Origin: DATFMH01 sp035267045
GTDB taxonomy: Bacteria; Bacteroidota; Rhodothermia; Balneolales; DATFMH01
Reading direction: 5' to 3'
Assembly (NCBI GenBank): GCA_035267045.1
Contig: DATFMH010000183.1
Location: 1-15,307, forward strand
Length of the DNA stretch: 15,307 nucleotides
Position 1 is the first letter of the stretch. Each line of letters begins with the position of its first letter. The notes beneath the pieces were generated by a model. It ran no database searches. It worked only from the letters and a program-made list of their open reading frames with translations, and was not told the DNA's origin. Below are positions 8,899 through 15,203 of this stretch, one piece after another. Made by a program: the position numbers and the translations under genes.

Positions 8899-9962
8899 GC
8901 TCCTATAGCCTGTTTTACATTATGTTTCAGCTCAGCTATAACATAATCCGTTAATTTTTCAGGATTCTGGACGGCATTTACCGCTTTTATTCCGAGCGTA
9001 TTCTGGATATAATTGATGCCTACGATATTATCGGTGACCGGGCCTGTGATCAAAGAAATTGACCTGTTATACTGAGATTTGAAAAGATGATCGAGGGCCC
9101 AGCATCCGGTTAAATCCTGTGTGGCAGCGATATGTATAGCGATGTGTTGCTGTAATTCTTTATCAATTAATAGGTTATCAACGCCATATGGCCCGATGAT
9201 GCCATCACCGAACTCAACAACAATCACGTCCGGATTGCTTTTGTTCAATTGGGCGATAACACCCTTAGCCATCGGCAGGACATTTTGATGTGTCGTTGAT
9301 ACCAATCCGGCTTCCGTGAAGTTAATACAATCGATGGCCCCGTTATTTTTCATCGACCGGGTATCCCGCATTAGGGAAGCACCTGTTAATTTGCCTGCTG
9401 CCACCCGGTAACCCCGTTGACTCAATTCCTTAACCAACAAAGAAGCCGCTAATGTTTTACCAACATTCATGCACGTACCTGTAACAGCAATGATTGGTGC
9501 GCTTTCTTCCAGACTGTCTTTCCATTCGATGGCATGATCACTTATGGATGCATGTTTCAAATTTTCTCCATCATTGATCATCACCGCACCAAGTACTTCA
9601 GCTTGCATGGCCGGTCCGAAGGAGGGGTAATCCGACTGGCAAAAGCCTATTATTCCACCCATATTTAAGATATGCAGGACATCTCCCTTATTAATTTTTC
9701 GTGGGACTATTCCGCTATAACCCCTCAATGCTTGTCTTTCACCAAGTGTACCAATTAAGATTTGACCTTTGTCAATAGTAGCAAAAGAGCCATCCCGCAA
9801 TTCAACCTGATTATAGGTTGGTTTGTGATCAAGTAAACGAACCGCTATGAGATATCCATCTCTGGCAACGATATTGTCAGAAAGTGTGACTTCTTTGGAT
9901 AAAGGTACATTTCCCGTACCCGAAGCAATGATATCTGTATTAAATGAGTTAAGTGATTCCAT
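8895..9962 (-). CDS. DUF1611 P-loop protein; candidate glutamate N-acetyltransferase
   Basis: Recognised as a DUF1611-family protein of 355 residues. It has an N-terminal domain (about 1-150) and a C-terminal P-loop domain with GTCMNVGKT (162-170), the dethiobiotin-synthetase-like GTxxxVGKT form of Walker A, and a hydrophobic strand ending VVEFGDGIIGPYG (248-260), which may be the Walker B/catalytic region. It lies one base after argG and overlaps argC by ATGA, so it is firmly part of the arginine operon. The operon has no argA or argJ. From memory, a DUF1611 member (DgcN) was reported to N-acetylate D-glutamate in a route feeding arginine synthesis. I infer that this protein supplies N-acetylglutamate, from L-Glu or through D-Glu plus an epimerase encoded elsewhere. 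No GNAT motif is present. Family assignment is fairly sure; function is inference. Confidence 0.75.
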   Translation of the reverse strand: MESLNSFNTDIIASGTGNVPLSKEVTLSDNIVARDGYLIAVRLLDHKPTYNQVELRDGSFATIDKGQILIGTLGERQALRGYSGIVPRKINKGDVLHILNMGGIIGFCQSDYPSFGPAMQAEVLGAVMINDGENLKHASISDHAIEWKDSLEESAPIIAVTGTCMNVGKTLAASLLVKELSQRGYRVAAGKLTGASLMRDTRSMKNNGAIDCINFTEAGLVSTTHQNVLPMAKGVIAQLNKSNPDVIVVEFGDGIIGPYGVDNLLIDKELQQHIAIHIAATQDLTGCWALDHLFKSQYNRSISLITGPVTDNIVGINYIQNTLGIKAVNAVQNPEKLTDYVIAELKHNVKQAIGA

Positions 9963-9963
9963 A

Positions 9964-11163
9964 TTATTGTTGTTTTACGAGTTGATTACTTAATACTGAG
10001 GATAATCCGTAAATTTTACTGAAAGCTTTGGCTTCCGCACCTGTCCATAGTTGCGATTGCTCACCGTAGAGGGCTTTTTTCGATTTCATTAAAGAATTGG
10101 GAGAAGAGGTCCCATAAGGATAGATGGCACCGTGATATAGATGAAGGCTGACTTCACCGGTCACCTTTTTTTGTGATTCATCGAAGAAAGCTTCGATATC
10201 TCTCATTACCGGGTCGAAATAATTGGCTTCATGCAGCATCATGCCATATTGATCGGCTAACATATTTTTTAAGTGTTTTTGCCATTTCGTTAACACTATT
10301 TTTTCCAATTCGCTATGTGCGGCATAGAGGATAGAAGCAACCGGTGCCTCAAAACCAATCCGGCCCTTGATGCCGATGATAGTATCGCCCGTATGCATGC
10401 CCCGTCCTATTCCATGAGATTCGCCGATCTCCTGTACTTTCTTTAAAAGTGTTAAAGACGGTAATGAGTCTCCATTAACGGCAACCGGCAGGCCTTCTTC
10501 GAAAGAAATGGACACCACTTCCTGCTCATCCTGTAATTTTTCCGGTTCCGGCAGATGAGGAAAAGCCTTAAATGGAAGTGGCTGTTCGGAAGTTAAGGTC
10601 TCATGTCCGCCGACTGTCGTTCCCCATAATCCGCTGTTGACAGAGTAAGGCGATTTCCCAGATGAAAAATAAACGCCATATTTTTTAAGGTATTCCGTCT
10701 GATATTCCCTGGTGAATTGCTCATCTCTGATAGGCGTTATGATCTCAAGGCCGGGATTAAGTGTTCTCAGAGCTGTATCAAACCTGATCTGATCATTTCC
10801 GGCAGAAGTAGACCCATGCGCAATAGCTTCCGCTCCGATAGAGCTTGCGAATTCAGCAGCCAGTTTTGCCTGGATGAAGCGTTCGGAACCAACACATAAT
10901 GGGTATGTGCGGTCACGCAGTACATTTCCCTTGATCAGGTAAGATAGTACCTGATCATATAGAAGGGTTGTTCCGTCGATGGTAGTATGTTCTTTTGCGC
11001 CAAGTTGTAACGCCTGTTCATCAAGTTTGTTTTTTTCTTCTTCATTGAGTCCGGCACAATCTACTGTAACAGTATAAATATCAGCACCGTATTTATTAAG
11101 GAGGTATGGAATGCAAAAGCTTGTATCCAATCCACCGCTGTAAGCTAAAACTATTTTTCCCAT
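9964..11163 (-). CDS. argG: Argininosuccinate synthase
   Basis: Joins citrulline and aspartate with ATP to give argininosuccinate. The protein has 399 residues when started at the ATG at 11163 (MGKIVLAYSGG). An in-frame ATG at 11193 would add ten residues, but the family begins at this MGKI and the upstream codons run into the attenuator T tract. The PP-loop AYSGGLDTS is at 7-15, HGSTSAGNDQIRFD at 116-129, and the GLWGTTVGG stretch is conserved. It is the first structural gene of the operon, directly downstream of an Arg-rich leader ORF and a terminator hairpin. No strong Shine-Dalgarno is visible; AGAAGT lies about 10-15 nt upstream. DUF1611 starts one base after its stop. Confidence 0.96.
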   Translation of the reverse strand: MGKIVLAYSGGLDTSFCIPYLLNKYGADIYTVTVDCAGLNEEEKNKLDEQALQLGAKEHTTIDGTTLLYDQVLSYLIKGNVLRDRTYPLCVGSERFIQAKLAAEFASSIGAEAIAHGSTSAGNDQIRFDTALRTLNPGLEIITPIRDEQFTREYQTEYLKKYGVYFSSGKSPYSVNSGLWGTTVGGHETLTSEQPLPFKAFPHLPEPEKLQDEQEVVSISFEEGLPVAVNGDSLPSLTLLKKVQEIGESHGIGRGMHTGDTIIGIKGRIGFEAPVASILYAAHSELEKIVLTKWQKHLKNMLADQYGMMLHEANYFDPVMRDIEAFFDESQKKVTGEVSLHLYHGAIYPYGTSSPNSLMKSKKALYGEQSQLWTGAEAKAFSKIYGLSSVLSNQLVKQQ

Positions 11164-11191
11164 TTGATATACTTCTGATTTAATTATGAGC

Positions 11192-11227
11192 AAAAAAAAA
11201 GGCAGAACCCGGAAGGTCCTGCCTTTT
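11192..11227 (-). terminator. Attenuator terminator in the argG leader
   Basis: On the minus strand, AAAAGGCAGGACC and GGTTCTGCCTTTT form a 13-bp stem (one G-U pair) with a TTCCG loop, followed by nine T residues (11192-11200). The wobble pairs only in the minus-strand RNA; the plus strand has an A/C mismatch there, so the element faces argG. It starts 24 nt after the leader ORF stop and ends 28 nt before the argG ATG. Placed between a leader peptide and the first gene, it should act as a regulated terminator. Confidence 0.85.
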
Positions 11228-11251
11228 AAATAAAATTATGAAATTACTTAA

Positions 11252-11338
11252 TTACGGCATAGCCTTCCTGTTCGCTGTTCCTCTACGTGGACGGCGGCGG
11301 ACTACTACGCGGTTATTATGTAATTTTGTCATTTTCAT
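11252..11338 (-). CDS. Arginine-rich leader peptide of the arg operon
   Basis: A 28-codon ORF just upstream of the argG attenuator, too short for ordinary gene calling. It begins MKMTKLHNNR, has the core RVVVRRRPRRG and ends at a TAA 24 nt before the terminator stem. Seven of 28 residues are Arg, and five of six codons at 11282-11299 are Arg (CGC CGC CGT, then CGT AGA after one Pro). A second in-frame ATG at 11332 could also start it. This is the expected layout of a ribosome-mediated attenuator: low charged tRNA-Arg would stall the ribosome on the Arg run and favour an antiterminator over the hairpin at 11192-11227. Position, composition and distance to the terminator fit together. Translation itself is not shown. 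Confidence 0.82.
   Translation of the reverse strand: MKMTKLHNNRVVVRRRPRRGTANRKAMP
11263..11268 (-). promoter_or_regulatory. Candidate antiterminator segment in leader RNA
   Basis: The minus-strand sequence GGAAGG inside the leader ORF (codons 24-25) is the exact complement of CCTTCC at the tip of the terminator hairpin (11211-11216). A ribosome stalled at the Arg run (11282-11299) leaves this segment free, so it could pair and open the terminator stem. A second stretch, GTCCGCC (11296-11302), can pair with GGCAGGAC of the 5' arm with one bulged A. These pairings were found by eye and are short; no folding energy was computed. Confidence 0.4.
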
Positions 11339-11494
11339 TGTTTTAAGTTTACGGATGAATCAAGGAATAATGCAAATAAAAAATGCATATAGGTATATTT
11401 TTTTTATAAAATCATGGAAATAATGAGTTATCACACGGAAATGCGAAGCTGTATTTTGGAATAACTTATTATGGAATTAAATAAAATCGCTTCC

Positions 11495-11557
11495 AAAAAA
11501 AAGAAGCAATCGGCTAACTGTTGGGGAGGGCAACTTTGGGGTTGGTTAACCGATTGC
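11495..11557 (-). terminator. Orphan terminator-like hairpin upstream of the arg leader
   Basis: On the minus strand GCAATCGGTTAAC (11557-11545) pairs with GTTAGCCGATTGC (11518-11506): 13 bp with one G-U, followed by TTCTTTTTTTT. The 26-nt loop contains a nested GTTG/CAAC hairpin. The plus strand has a mismatch at the wobble position and no T tract, so it works towards argG. It ends about 155 nt before the leader peptide start, which confines the arg promoter to 11339-11494 if the terminator is constitutive. No clear gene precedes it apart from a 21-codon mini-ORF. Confidence 0.65.
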
Positions 11558-11561
11558 GGGG

Positions 11562-11627
11562 TTATTTGTATTTAGGGTTTGAGAAAGTATAAGCCAGAAT
11601 TGATAAAATAGCAAGAATAAAACGCAT
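11562..11627 (-). CDS. Possible hydrophobic 21-residue mini-ORF
   Basis: A short minus-strand ORF starting MRFILAILSILAYTF and ending in a polar, lysine-containing tail. Its stop lies four bases before the terminator-like hairpin at 11495-11557. The central stretch could form a membrane helix. No good ribosome binding site is seen, and such an ORF can arise by chance in AT-rich DNA. I do not recognise it. It could be a leader ORF for that hairpin, a tiny membrane peptide, or nothing. Confidence 0.2.
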   Translation of the reverse strand: MRFILAILSILAYTFSNPKYK

Positions 11628-11713
11628 CTAAATATGTATAAATTAAATATAATTGGGATAATATGCCCTGAAAACTAACAGCTACAAGTAAGTAGAAAGA
11701 TTAGTAGGTAATT

Positions 11714-11774
11714 AAAAAAAGGGAGCATCGACAGGTGGAAAATCTGAGAAAATTCCATCTGTCGAATACATCCC
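11714..11774 (-). terminator. Second orphan terminator-like hairpin, possible small-RNA 3' end
   Basis: Minus-strand TCGACAG-A-TGGAA (11765-11753) pairs with TTCCA-C-CTGTCGA (11740-11728) with one mismatch around a 12-nt loop. The stem is extended past small bulges by GGGA (11774-11771) with TCCC (11724-11721), then seven T residues at 11714-11720. Upstream, at about 11800-11805, the minus strand reads TATAAT followed by TTGCGGGG, so a transcript of roughly 75-90 nt ending here is conceivable. No known RNA family was recognised. Confidence 0.5.
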
Positions 11775-12131
11775 AACCCCTTTGTCCCCGCAAATTATAT
11801 TGTATTAAGAGAATGCTATAAATGGTACAGAATTAAAAAGTATCACTCAAACGAACCAATCCGTAATACATGTAATAAGACACAATTTGAGAGACTTCCT
11901 TACACTTTTTTTTAAAAAATTATGCATAAATTAAATAACTATATATAAAACAATGGAGTTGAGTAATGGTATGATAAGGAGTATTTCTGGTGGCAATAGT
12001 GAAGTTTCCCGGATATGAAAAGAAGAGATAGATAGAAATTTTTACTCCAGGCGGTGACAGGAGGTTGTCATACCGGTGTTTTATTCTGTAGTCACGTACC
12101 GTGAATGTTAATCCAAAATGGGAAGGGCAGA
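11775..12131. other. Gene-poor intergenic stretch
   Basis: No gene is supported. One feature seen is a small hairpin on the plus strand: CGGTGACA (12052-12059) with TGTC-AT-ACCG (12066-12075) around the loop GGAGGT. It is about 55 nt upstream of the small hypothetical gene and could lie in its 5' untranslated region. Only very short ORFs occur (for example one of about 21 codons starting near 11953), which I do not call. Confidence 0.4.
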
Positions 12132-12401
12132 ATGCTGATTATAAGAAACAAATATAATATATCCTTAAAAGAACCTGATTTAATACCATGCAAATTTAGG
12201 GATATTAAAAAAGGCGGAGTATTTCAGATTGCCGGCAAAAATAAGATTTCGCAGAAGATAAATGAAGGCGGCTATGTTTCGGGTTCATATGAACTTATCG
12301 AAACCGAAACTAAAGTTAAGACTACGTTGGATAATATTAAATCTGAAAATATGGCCGGGCTTGGAAACACAAAGATTGAGTATTCGGATTTGGTTACATA
12401 A
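12132..12401 (+). CDS. Small hypothetical protein
   Basis: Protein of 89 residues; I do not recognise its function. The stretch CKFRDIKKGGVFQIAGKN near residues 20-40 loosely resembles small proteins with an FkDlkvGxxF opening, but this is impression only. It has no signal peptide, no membrane segment and a mixed charged composition. I prefer the ATG at 12132 because GGGAAGGG lies five to ten bases before it; an in-frame ATG at 12105 would add nine residues and place that purine tract inside the gene. The gene converges on the histidine kinase, with seven bases between the two stop codons, so the transcripts probably overlap at their 3' ends. No terminator is visible between them. Confidence 0.5.
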   Translation: MLIIRNKYNISLKEPDLIPCKFRDIKKGGVFQIAGKNKISQKINEGGYVSGSYELIETETKVKTTLDNIKSENMAGLGNTKIEYSDLVT

Positions 12402-12408
12402 AACTATT

Positions 12409-13503
12409 TTAGATGTTACTTAACGTAGTGGAATGATCAATTACAGGTATAAGAGGCAAACTTATATAAACTTCGGTTCCTTTACCTTCTTCACTCCATA
12501 ACCATATCTTGCCGTTATGAAATTCCACAATTTCTTTAACGATAGCCATACCCAGGCCCGTTGATTGTTCTCCCTGTGTACCTTTACGTCTTGCCTTTGA
12601 AAATTTCTTAAAGATTTCCGATTGTAAATGAGAAGGGATGCCGATACCCTCATCACTAGTCTTGATAATCACTCTGTCATTATCAAGATAGGTAGATAAA
12701 GTAATTTCATCACCAGGATTTGAGAATTTAATACTATTGACGATGAGGTTTTGAATCGCACGCTTAAAATGTTTGGGGTTTATATTAACGTACCAGTGAT
12801 TGTCATCTATTTTATTATGGATGGTGATATTTTTTCTTTTAGCGCTATATAGTGGCTCAGATAAAAATTCATTTAATAGTACATTGATATCAACATTTTC
12901 CAGATGTTTGCTGATCTCATGCTCTATCGATGCCAGTTCTAAAAGGTTGCTGATAATATTATAAGAATCGGAGCAGGCCTGAAGAATATAATTCAAATAT
13001 TTAGTCCGTGACGATTCGTTCTCTTCCATTTTTATTAATTCAACCATTCCTTCGATTGCTGAAATTGGATTTTTCAAATCATGGGCAATAGTATGAATTT
13101 GTTTATCCTTGTCCTGATTATTTTTCAACAAATAAACGATCAGGTCATCTTTGTAAATTAGCCCCATGAATATGCCATTATTCATTACGCCGATGACATC
13201 GGTATCACAATCCTGCATCAATTTATAAACATCGTGAAGATTGCTATTCCGTTCTACTGATGGTTGATTATCTATATAATCCAGAGCAGTGCGGCCTGTT
13301 TTACGAAAGAGGTCAGTTCTTGTGAAATATCCGTATACGTTTTGCTCATCCTCAACAACGAATGCCTTTCTCCCGGTCAAATTATTTTTAAGAGATTCCG
13401 TTTCTGCAGATGGCGGTACACTTATGTAAAGTGTACTAATTAAATTTTTAGTTCTCATTTTTGTCAATATCAATATAGGCAATGACGATAAGACTTCAGC
13501 CAT
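12409..13503 (-). CDS. Soluble CBS-domain sensor histidine kinase
   Basis: Two-component histidine kinase of 364 residues with no membrane segment or signal peptide. Residues of about 15-125 look like a pair of CBS domains (segments around VEDEQNVYGYFTRTDL and DVIGVMNNGIFMGLIYKDD), which often bind adenine nucleotides. The HisKA H-box is HTIAHDLKNP with phospho-acceptor His141. The HATPase_c domain shows the N-box (NLIVNSIKF, 252-260), the G1 box DEGIGIP (284-290), the F-box IFKKF near 297-301, and the G2 box GEQSTGLGMAI (311-321). All catalytic boxes are intact. No response regulator is adjacent, so it is an orphan kinase. The ATG at 13503 is used; an internal ATG at codon 16 is possible. 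It faces away from the curli genes across a 1-kb spacer. Signal and partner are unknown; an energy-status input is inference from CBS. Confidence 0.85.
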   Translation of the reverse strand: MAEVLSSLPILILTKMRTKNLISTLYISVPPSAETESLKNNLTGRKAFVVEDEQNVYGYFTRTDLFRKTGRTALDYIDNQPSVERNSNLHDVYKLMQDCDTDVIGVMNNGIFMGLIYKDDLIVYLLKNNQDKDKQIHTIAHDLKNPISAIEGMVELIKMEENESSRTKYLNYILQACSDSYNIISNLLELASIEHEISKHLENVDINVLLNEFLSEPLYSAKRKNITIHNKIDDNHWYVNINPKHFKRAIQNLIVNSIKFSNPGDEITLSTYLDNDRVIIKTSDEGIGIPSHLQSEIFKKFSKARRKGTQGEQSTGLGMAIVKEIVEFHNGKIWLWSEEGKGTEVYISLPLIPVIDHSTTLSNI

Positions 13504-14529
13504 TGGCTACCGGTAATAAATAGAAAATTACATAGTTTTCGCTCCTGAATATGCATTCACCAATTACCCAGATTAATTGGTTTACACTTAAAAGATTTTC
13601 TTCAAGTATTCATTTTCCCAAACCATATACCAGGATTCAAAAACACAATATATTACTTACGTAATATTACTTTATAATATTTAACTCCATTTACTAATTA
13701 TAATAATAGTTGAACTATCTCATTAGTAAATTCGTCGCTTCTGTTTTCCCAAAGTGTATATTAATTGATCTTAAAACTTACAAAAAATATAGATCGAACG
13801 TAATGAACTACAATAATATGTAAAATCATAATTTAATTTAGTGTATTTATATTATTCACTTTTTGTGGTTCTTGATCAATTAGACAATTTAACACACCTA
13901 AAATAATTCGATACTTTAAATGTAAGTTAGTATAAAATACGTAAGTATCAATAGCGTTTATCGAATTAATGAAGCAAGGTCAATTGCAATTCATGATAAC
14001 CATGAATAAGTAAAATCCCGTAAATAGGTGCTTAATGAAATAGGATAGAAGGTTTAGTAAAACATTTTGGAATTTTGAGACACTTATATAATCGGGTCAT
14101 GTAAATTGTTTCAAAGAATAAAAAAATATAATCATTGCTTTCGCTAATAAATTCCGGATTTGTCGTTTACGAATAACGAAATGCGTTGATAATTAAATGA
14201 ATAGGTGACATTTAGTACTTACTATAGCATTGATATACATATATTAAAAACTTATAACCGCTTAATTAGTACAAGAGTATTGATTTTAGGAACAGCGATG
14301 TGTTAGTTATGACATAGGGGTATACAAAGCGTATATGTAAAAACAGGGGAAGAGATGAGAGAGATATTTGGGTTTAAAGTAAAATATAAATCATTGTTCA
14401 ATAACTGGTAAATAAAGAATATTCATTTATTCAGTTGTTAACTCTCCATCGGTAGAAAAACATTTATCGGAGACGATACAAGGGTAAATATACAAGTATG
14501 CATATACATAAAGCCGTTTTCTTTGAAAT
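13504..14529. other. AT-rich 1-kb non-coding region between kinase and curli genes
   Basis: Both flanking genes diverge from here, so it should contain their promoters. No ORF of believable length is present; the only ORF with a purine-rich site is about 18 codons at 14355-14411, which I do not call. Small palindromes seen: GTAATATTAC near 13661-13670, ATTCATG/CATGAAT at 13989-14007, TCGTT/AACGA near 14163-14179, and an imperfect AATAAA...TTTATT repeat near 14410-14431. No rRNA, tRNA, CRISPR or insertion-sequence ends were found. Confidence 0.5.
13559..13581. promoter_or_regulatory. Inverted repeat upstream of the kinase gene, possible operator
   Basis: Perfect 8-bp arms ACCAATTA (13559-13566) and TAATTGGT (13574-13581) separated by CCCAGAT, 55 bp upstream of the kinase start. 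Spacing and symmetry fit a dimeric regulator site or a small hairpin. No T tract follows, so it is not a terminator. Which regulator would bind is unknown. Confidence 0.35.
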
Positions 14530-15171
14530 ATGCTTAATCACTTGATACATACATCGTTCACACAAGAGTCCATTATTCAAAAGCTGGTAATGATAATAAT
14601 TGTCTGTGGTTTACTATTAGCCATTGTCGGTGTTTTGAAAGGAAAATCGTTTACAGGCCAATTGGATAAGCAGAGTCCTATGAAATATGATTATAACAGG
14701 ATAGAGCATTTAGAGCATTGGTATCCTGGAATAAGAGTTGATATACCATACCGGATAAAAAATTTGAAAGTGGATTCTTTGCCCAATAAGATTATTACTT
14801 ACTCTGAGATCTGGCACCAATATCTTACGATAAAAGAACAGCTCTATCAAAACCGTTCTATAGTCAATGATTCATTGCTTGATTTTGATGGCCTGGTGAT
14901 GGATGAGACGCAATCTAAATTGGGGAAAGATTTCTATGACATTTTTTATAAGGAATGGGATTCACCAAAACATGTACTTAACTATACAATAGTTATACGT
15001 GAAAAACCTGTTCCTTCTCTTGGAACACAGATTATGGTAGTGATAGATGATAAAACCGTATTTCAGAATTTTTTACAACCCAGAATAGAAATTATTGAAG
15101 AAGCGGCAAAAGCAGCCGTGGCGTATTCCAGACAATATTTACAAATATATCATAAATCGATTTTTAAATAA
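14530..15171 (+). CDS. csgE: Curli assembly protein CsgE
   Basis: Accessory factor of curli (functional amyloid) secretion; in E. coli it is periplasmic, binds CsgA and caps the CsgG pore. The protein has 213 residues, longer than E. coli CsgE. The CsgE core is at about residues 115-205: FDGLVMDETQSKLGKDFYDIF, then EW, an IREKP strand and TVFQNFLQPR match the E. coli pattern GLxxDxTxSxxGxDFY...INERP...VIFQTFLFP. A hydrophobic stretch (VMIIIVCGLLLAIVGVLKG, about 20-38) is the export signal or an anchor. About 19 residues precede it, so the ATG at codon 21 (14590) is a possible true start. The segment between 40 and 110 is lineage-specific. csgF follows after 32 nt, so they form one operon. Confidence 0.88.
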   Translation: MLNHLIHTSFTQESIIQKLVMIIIVCGLLLAIVGVLKGKSFTGQLDKQSPMKYDYNRIEHLEHWYPGIRVDIPYRIKNLKVDSLPNKIITYSEIWHQYLTIKEQLYQNRSIVNDSLLDFDGLVMDETQSKLGKDFYDIFYKEWDSPKHVLNYTIVIREKPVPSLGTQIMVVIDDKTVFQNFLQPRIEIIEEAAKAAVAYSRQYLQIYHKSIFK

Positions 15172-15203
15172 TTAGGATTGAAATTAATCAGGGGGGAAGT
15201 AAG

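Noticed and set aside
11164..11193. Ten-residue N-terminal extension of ArgG from the ATG at 11193
   Set aside because: ArgG proteins start close to the PP-loop as MGKIVLAYSGG; the extension would start at the attenuator U tract.
11238..11423. Plus-strand 61-residue ORF overlapping the arg leader
   Set aside because: It is antisense to the Arg-rich leader ORF and attenuator, has no family resemblance, and begins inside the leader-terminator spacer. The minus-strand reading explains the region better.
11520..11561. G-rich plus-strand runs suggesting a G-quadruplex
   Set aside because: Four G runs exist, but one loop is about 16 nt and the runs are part of a well-paired hairpin, which explains them better.
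11714..11774. tmRNA or SRP RNA fragment suggested by the ATTCGACAG stretch
   Set aside because: The resemblance is limited to a few bases; there is no tRNA-like acceptor or SRP tetraloop motif, and the element is explained by a hairpin plus U tract.
13504..14529. CRISPR array, tRNA or insertion element in the AT-rich spacer
   Set aside because: No regularly spaced repeat, cloverleaf or transposase fragment was found; the palindromes are short and unrelated to one another.
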